This document shows, piece by piece, positions 6,387-9,045 of a stretch of DNA of 9,045 nucleotides. The first letter of the stretch is position 1, and each line of letters begins with the position of its first letter. Below the pieces are notes generated by a model that made no database searches, was not told the origin of the DNA, and was given only the letters and a program-made list of their open reading frames with translations. The DNA comes from Acholeplasmataceae bacterium (GTDB taxonomy: Bacteria; Bacillota_I; Bacilli_A; ML615J-28; CAG-698): assembly GCA_012840905.1 (NCBI GenBank), contig DUVT01000108.1, forward strand, positions 1 to 9,045, written 5' to 3'. Position numbers and translations under genes: made by a program.

Positions 6387-7398
6387 ATTTACCAATATTC
6401 TTCATTGCTTCATTTGCGAACTTATTAGTAACAATTTTATCATAAGGAGCACGTTTTTCTAACTCATTTGCTAACTCCATAACTTCCATTAGTTTATTTA
6501 ATGCTGATTCTGGGAATGTTGGGTCTACTTTCCAAGCGTCAATATCGCGATATCGTTGCATTACGATTTCTAAATCATCTAATGAAGTTTCTCTAAAGTG
6601 TGGATGAATTACTTCTGCAATTTCTCTTGCACTATGATTTTGAACCCAAATTTGTGCTCTATAAATTGCATTTGTAAACTTTTGAATAACATCTGGATTC
6701 TTTTCCATATATTCTTTAGTTGTGCTATATGCAGTAAATGGAATTCCAGGTGCTTCTTTACCTATTGAAGCTACTACATAACCATGACCATCTTTTTCAA
6801 GTTGTAGAGCTGCTGGTTCGAACATAGTTACAAAATCTCCTTCACCGCTAACAAATGCTCCACCTTGTGCTGCAAAGTCAATATCTGTTCTTACATTAAC
6901 TTCTTTAGTTGGATCGTTTTGACCAACATCATAACCTTTTTGTTTTAAAACATATTCCAAAGTCATCTCTGGAACTCCGCCTTTTCTTCCACCAATAATT
7001 TCCTTACCTTTAACCATATCCCAATCCCAATTATCGATTTTTTCCCTTGCAACTAAGAAACTACCATCACATTGAGTTAGTTGAATAAAGTTGATTGCAT
7101 AATTCTTTTGGCCACCATTATAAACGAAAATACTTGCTTCCGGTCCCATTAGACCAATTTGTGCATCCCTACTTAATAGAGCTGCCATTGTTTTATCTGC
7201 ACCACTAGTTAGGACTAATGTTACGTCTAAACCTTCTTCTTCAAAGTATCCAAGTTCTAGTGCTACATATTGTGGTGCATAAAACACGGAATGGGTTACT
7301 TCAGCTAATCTTATTTTATATTTAGATCCACATGCAGATAAAAACAAGCCTGAAACTATAACTAATAGGAAAGATAGCATGAGCTTAATTGATTTCAA
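6385..7398 (-). CDS. ABC importer substrate-binding lipoprotein, NitT/TauT/ThiY (NMT1/THI5-like) family
   Basis: This 337-aa protein is the extracellular binding component of the importer. Residues 1-23 form a lipoprotein signal: a basic start, a hydrophobic stretch and the lipobox LSAC with C23 to be lipidated. The mature part has the family hallmarks: FYAPQYVALELGYFEEEGLDV (about 39-59), SGADKTMAALLSRDAQIGL, and GGRKGG, typical of NMT1/THI5-like proteins that bind pyrimidine precursors, sulfonates, nitrate or similar small molecules. The ligand cannot be read from the sequence. The start is TTG at 7398, overlapping the permease TGA as TTGA; GAGGG lies 8 bases upstream, whereas the next in-frame ATG (7380) is too far from it. 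It is the last gene of the operon, followed directly by a terminator. Confidence 0.92.
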   Translation of the reverse strand: MKSIKLMLSFLLVIVSGLFLSACGSKYKIRLAEVTHSVFYAPQYVALELGYFEEEGLDVTLVLTSGADKTMAALLSRDAQIGLMGPEASIFVYNGGQKNYAINFIQLTQCDGSFLVAREKIDNWDWDMVKGKEIIGGRKGGVPEMTLEYVLKQKGYDVGQNDPTKEVNVRTDIDFAAQGGAFVSGEGDFVTMFEPAALQLEKDGHGYVVASIGKEAPGIPFTAYSTTKEYMEKNPDVIQKFTNAIYRAQIWVQNHSAREIAEVIHPHFRETSLDDLEIVMQRYRDIDAWKVDPTFPESALNKLMEVMELANELEKRAPYDKIVTNKFANEAMKNIGK

Positions 7399-8183
7399 AT
7401 TTTTTTCCCTCTTTTCTTTAATAAGTATTTTTCAATTAAGTTAACAGTTGCATACATTAAGTATGCAATAATACATAAAACTACAACGCCCATCATTACT
7501 AAGTCAAGTCTAAACACCTGACCTCCATACATAATTAAATAGCCTAAACCAGCTCTTGAAACTAAAAACTCACCTACAATAACCCCAACCCAAGCTAAAC
7601 CAATATTAATCTTAACAACATTAATAATATTAACTAAGTTGCTTGGGAAAATTAGTTTTGAAAAGATCTCTTTGTTGGTTGCACCAAAACTGTGTAACAT
7701 TTTCACCTGTTCTTCATCAACATTGATGAAGTAATTATAGGTAGAAATAATTGTAACTACAATTAGAATTGAAATTGAAACAACAACAATTCCAGTAATC
7801 CCAGTTCCTGCCCAAATAATCATTATTGGTGCTAGTGCAGTTTTAGGAAGTGCATTAAGTAACACTAAAAATGGTTCTAGTAACTTTGATAAAAATTTAC
7901 TCGCCCATAATATAATTGCAATTACTATTCCAATAAATGTACCAAAGATAATTCCCATAATAGTTTCTAATATGGAGATAAATAAATGTCGCCAAATTTC
8001 ATTAGTTTCAATGTATCTTACTAAAAGCTTAAAGATTGAAGATGGACTTGAAAATAAGAATTCATCTAGTAAACCAACTTTAGCTCCAAATTCCCAAAGT
8101 AAGATTACACCAATGAATACGCCAATTTGACTAAGAAATAAAACTCTCTTATCTCTTCTTATCTTTTTGCATCTATCGTTCAT
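7395..8183 (-). CDS. ABC importer permease, BPD_transp_1 type (SsuC/TauC/ThiX-like)
   Basis: The 262-aa permease forms the membrane channel, probably as a homodimer. About six hydrophobic segments are seen: near residues 14-32, 70-93, 104-125, 130-150, 185-205 and 228-250. The conserved LNALPKTALAPIMIIWAGTG stretch (109-128) and the coupling EAA-type loop LHSFGATNKEIFSKLIFPS (163-181), which docks onto the ATPase, are both present. Its ATG lies inside the end of the ATPase gene (11-base overlap) with GGAGGG 7 bases upstream, and its TGA overlaps the TTG start of the lipoprotein gene, so all three genes are translationally coupled. Length and motifs are normal for the SsuC/TauC/ThiX group; the ligand is not determined. 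Confidence 0.93.
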   Translation of the reverse strand: MNDRCKKIRRDKRVLFLSQIGVFIGVILLWEFGAKVGLLDEFLFSSPSSIFKLLVRYIETNEIWRHLFISILETIMGIIFGTFIGIVIAIILWASKFLSKLLEPFLVLLNALPKTALAPIMIIWAGTGITGIVVVSISILIVVTIISTYNYFINVDEEQVKMLHSFGATNKEIFSKLIFPSNLVNIINVVKINIGLAWVGVIVGEFLVSRAGLGYLIMYGGQVFRLDLVMMGVVVLCIIAYLMYATVNLIEKYLLKKRGKKI

Positions 8184-8907
8184 TTAATTCCCTCCATAAC
8201 TTATCAAAGTATCCTCGGTACTCAGGTGCGTTTCTTGCAGTTATTGGAGTCTTTTCACCTTCAATAGTTAATTTTATATCATGAATTTTTTTGATCTTTG
8301 CTGGTCGCATACTTAAGACAATAATTCTATCACTCATAGCTATTGCCTCAGATAAATCATGGGTAACAATTATCGTTGTTTTCTTTTCTTGTTTTATTAT
8401 TCTATATATATCCTCACTGACTATTAGTTTAGTTTGATAATCAAGTGCTGCAAAAGGCTCATCAAGAAGTAGTAAATCAGGCGATGTTGCAAGTGTTCTT
8501 ATTAAGGCAACTCTTTGCCTCATCCCCCCAGACAATTCCGATGGCCTAGAATTTCTAAATTCCCATAATCCATATATATCAAGCATTCTTAATACTTTGT
8601 CTATATTTTCTTCAGTAAGATTTTTTTGAATCTCTAATCCAAGAATTATGTTTTTATAAATTGTTCGCCATTCAAACAAGTGGTCTCGCTGAAACATATA
8701 TCCTATTTTACCATTGACAATAATTTCACCACTTGTAGTCTTTATTAATCCTGCGATCAAATTTAGGATAGTTGTTTTCCCACTACCTGAAGGCCCGATT
8801 ATTGCGACTATTTCTCCTTCTTTTACTGAAAAACTTATATCATCTAAAACATCTATCTTATCATATTCACTATAAAATTCCATGGACACATTTTTTACAT
8901 GTAACAA
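8173..8907 (-). CDS. ABC importer ATPase, SsuB/TauB/ThiZ-like
   Basis: The 244-aa cytoplasmic ATPase drives the importer encoded by the next two genes. All motifs are intact, in contrast to the ABC-like protein at the left of the window: Walker A GPSGSGKTT (38-46, K44), Q-loop Q73 in YMFQRDHLFEW, signature LSGGM (125-129), Walker B LLLLDE (145-150), D-loop AALD (153-156) and switch H183. A tail of about 30 residues with RNAPEYRGYFDKLW closes the protein, as in importers of this group. The start is TTG at 8907: AAGGAGG (8924-8918) stands 10 bases upstream, while the first in-frame ATG (8883) is 34 bases from it. It is the first gene of the operon. No thiamin (TPP) riboswitch core is visible upstream. 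Confidence 0.94.
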   Translation of the reverse strand: MLHVKNVSMEFYSEYDKIDVLDDISFSVKEGEIVAIIGPSGSGKTTILNLIAGLIKTTSGEIIVNGKIGYMFQRDHLFEWRTIYKNIILGLEIQKNLTEENIDKVLRMLDIYGLWEFRNSRPSELSGGMRQRVALIRTLATSPDLLLLDEPFAALDYQTKLIVSEDIYRIIKQEKKTTIIVTHDLSEAIAMSDRIIVLSMRPAKIKKIHDIKLTIEGEKTPITARNAPEYRGYFDKLWRELNER

Positions 8908-8929
8908 TACACAGTCGCCTCCTTACTCC

Positions 8930-8958
8930 CGTATACAATATTATAATATTATTGTCAG
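8930..8958 (-). promoter_or_regulatory. Weak candidate promoter of the ABC importer operon
   Basis: On the minus strand CTGACA (8958-8953), 17 bases, TATACG (8935-8930). The -10 box is poor. A perfect TATAAT (8945-8940) lies within the spacer but has no -35 partner at a normal distance. Either start would leave a leader of about 15-25 bases with AAGGAGG near its 5' end, as at other genes in this window. Confidence 0.35.
8935..8955. repeat. Imperfect 21-bp palindrome in the importer promoter region
   Basis: Arms of nine bases (ACAATATTA on the plus strand against TAATATTGT on the minus strand) pair with one central-proximal mismatch around a three-base centre. It fills the spacer of the candidate promoter, a common place for a repressor operator. 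It is very AT-rich, so chance is a real alternative. Confidence 0.3.
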
Positions 8959-8988
8959 TCTCTTTTGTGTAGGCGATTAATGAGATAA

Positions 8989-9004
8989 TTTTTACTAGTA
9001 AAAA
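8989..9004. repeat. Perfect 16-bp palindrome TTTTTACTAGTAAAAA
   Basis: An uninterrupted palindrome centred on ACTAGT, three bases downstream (minus strand) of the T run of the terminator at 9007-9037 and about 80 bases before the importer ATPase start. It could be an operator or simply AT-rich chance. With no loop it is unlikely to act as an RNA hairpin. Confidence 0.35.
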
Positions 9005-9006
9005 CC

Positions 9007-9037
9007 AAAAAAAATAGTGATTTAGTCCAAATCACTA
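9007..9037 (-). terminator. Intrinsic terminator of a minus-strand gene beyond the right edge
   Basis: A perfect 9-bp stem, TAGTGATTT with AAATCACTA (minus strand, 9037-9029 and 9023-9015), has a five-base loop and is followed by eight T. The plus strand has no T run after the stem. It isolates the importer operon from upstream transcription. A premature terminator of a long leader is a less likely reading, since no aptamer-like structure is visible here. Confidence 0.85.
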
Positions 9038-9045
9038 CTAATATA

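Noticed and set aside
8772..8972. A 66-codon plus-strand frame across the start of the ATPase gene.
   Set aside because: It is antisense to a gene with all ABC motifs and its Leu/His-rich translation looks like a shadow frame.
8908..9006. TPP (thiamin) riboswitch ahead of the ThiY-like importer.
   Set aside because: The GGGAGTAAGGAGG stretch loosely recalls the 5' part of that riboswitch, but the CTGAGA and ACCTGAT-type core elements are absent and coding begins at once.
1..9045. Mycoplasma-type genetic code (TGA as Trp).
   Set aside because: TGG codes the Trp residues in motifs, and TGA closes the permease and methyltransferase genes at sensible ends.

Overview
The window is AT-rich (roughly 70% A+T by eye) and densely coded. 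It reads as chromosomal DNA of a low-GC bacterium of the Bacillota/Mycoplasmatota type. Strong AGGAGG-like ribosome sites, intrinsic terminators and TTGACA/TATAAT-type promoters support this. TGG is used for Trp, and TGA closes the permease and methyltransferase genes, so the standard bacterial code applies and a Mycoplasma/Spiroplasma code is unlikely. The genus cannot be fixed from this window.

Layout from left to right: (1) the 5' two thirds of gltX, minus strand, running off the left edge; (2) just upstream of it on the same strand, an ABC-exporter-shaped protein of 577 aa whose nucleotide-binding domain has lost every ATPase motif; (3) divergently, coaD for coenzyme A synthesis; (4) converging on coaD, a single-chain iron-sulfur L-serine dehydratase; (5) divergently again, a class I glutamine-amidotransferase-like hydrolase of the peptidase C26 (PuuD-like) family; (6) converging on it, a methyltransferase with an N-terminal zinc-ribbon-like Cys cluster; (7) a three-gene minus-strand operon for a NitT/TauT/ThiY-type ABC importer, in the order ATPase, permease, lipoprotein; (8) the terminator of another minus-strand gene lying beyond the right edge.

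The genes are mostly separate short transcription units, each with a recognisable promoter and a hairpin terminator, rather than one pathway. They cover translation (gltX), cofactor synthesis (coaD), amino-acid breakdown (serine dehydratase, C26 hydrolase) and uptake of a small, probably nitrogen-containing compound (the importer). No mobile elements, CRISPR arrays, tRNA or rRNA genes were seen.

The most unusual item is the catalytically dead but fully open ABC-exporter homologue. Secondary points are terminators that start inside stop codons, very short inferred 5' leaders, a five-codon mini-ORF coupled to the hydrolase gene, loss of the C-terminal cysteine of the serine dehydratase, and a small GC-richer structured island between the methyltransferase and the importer operon.
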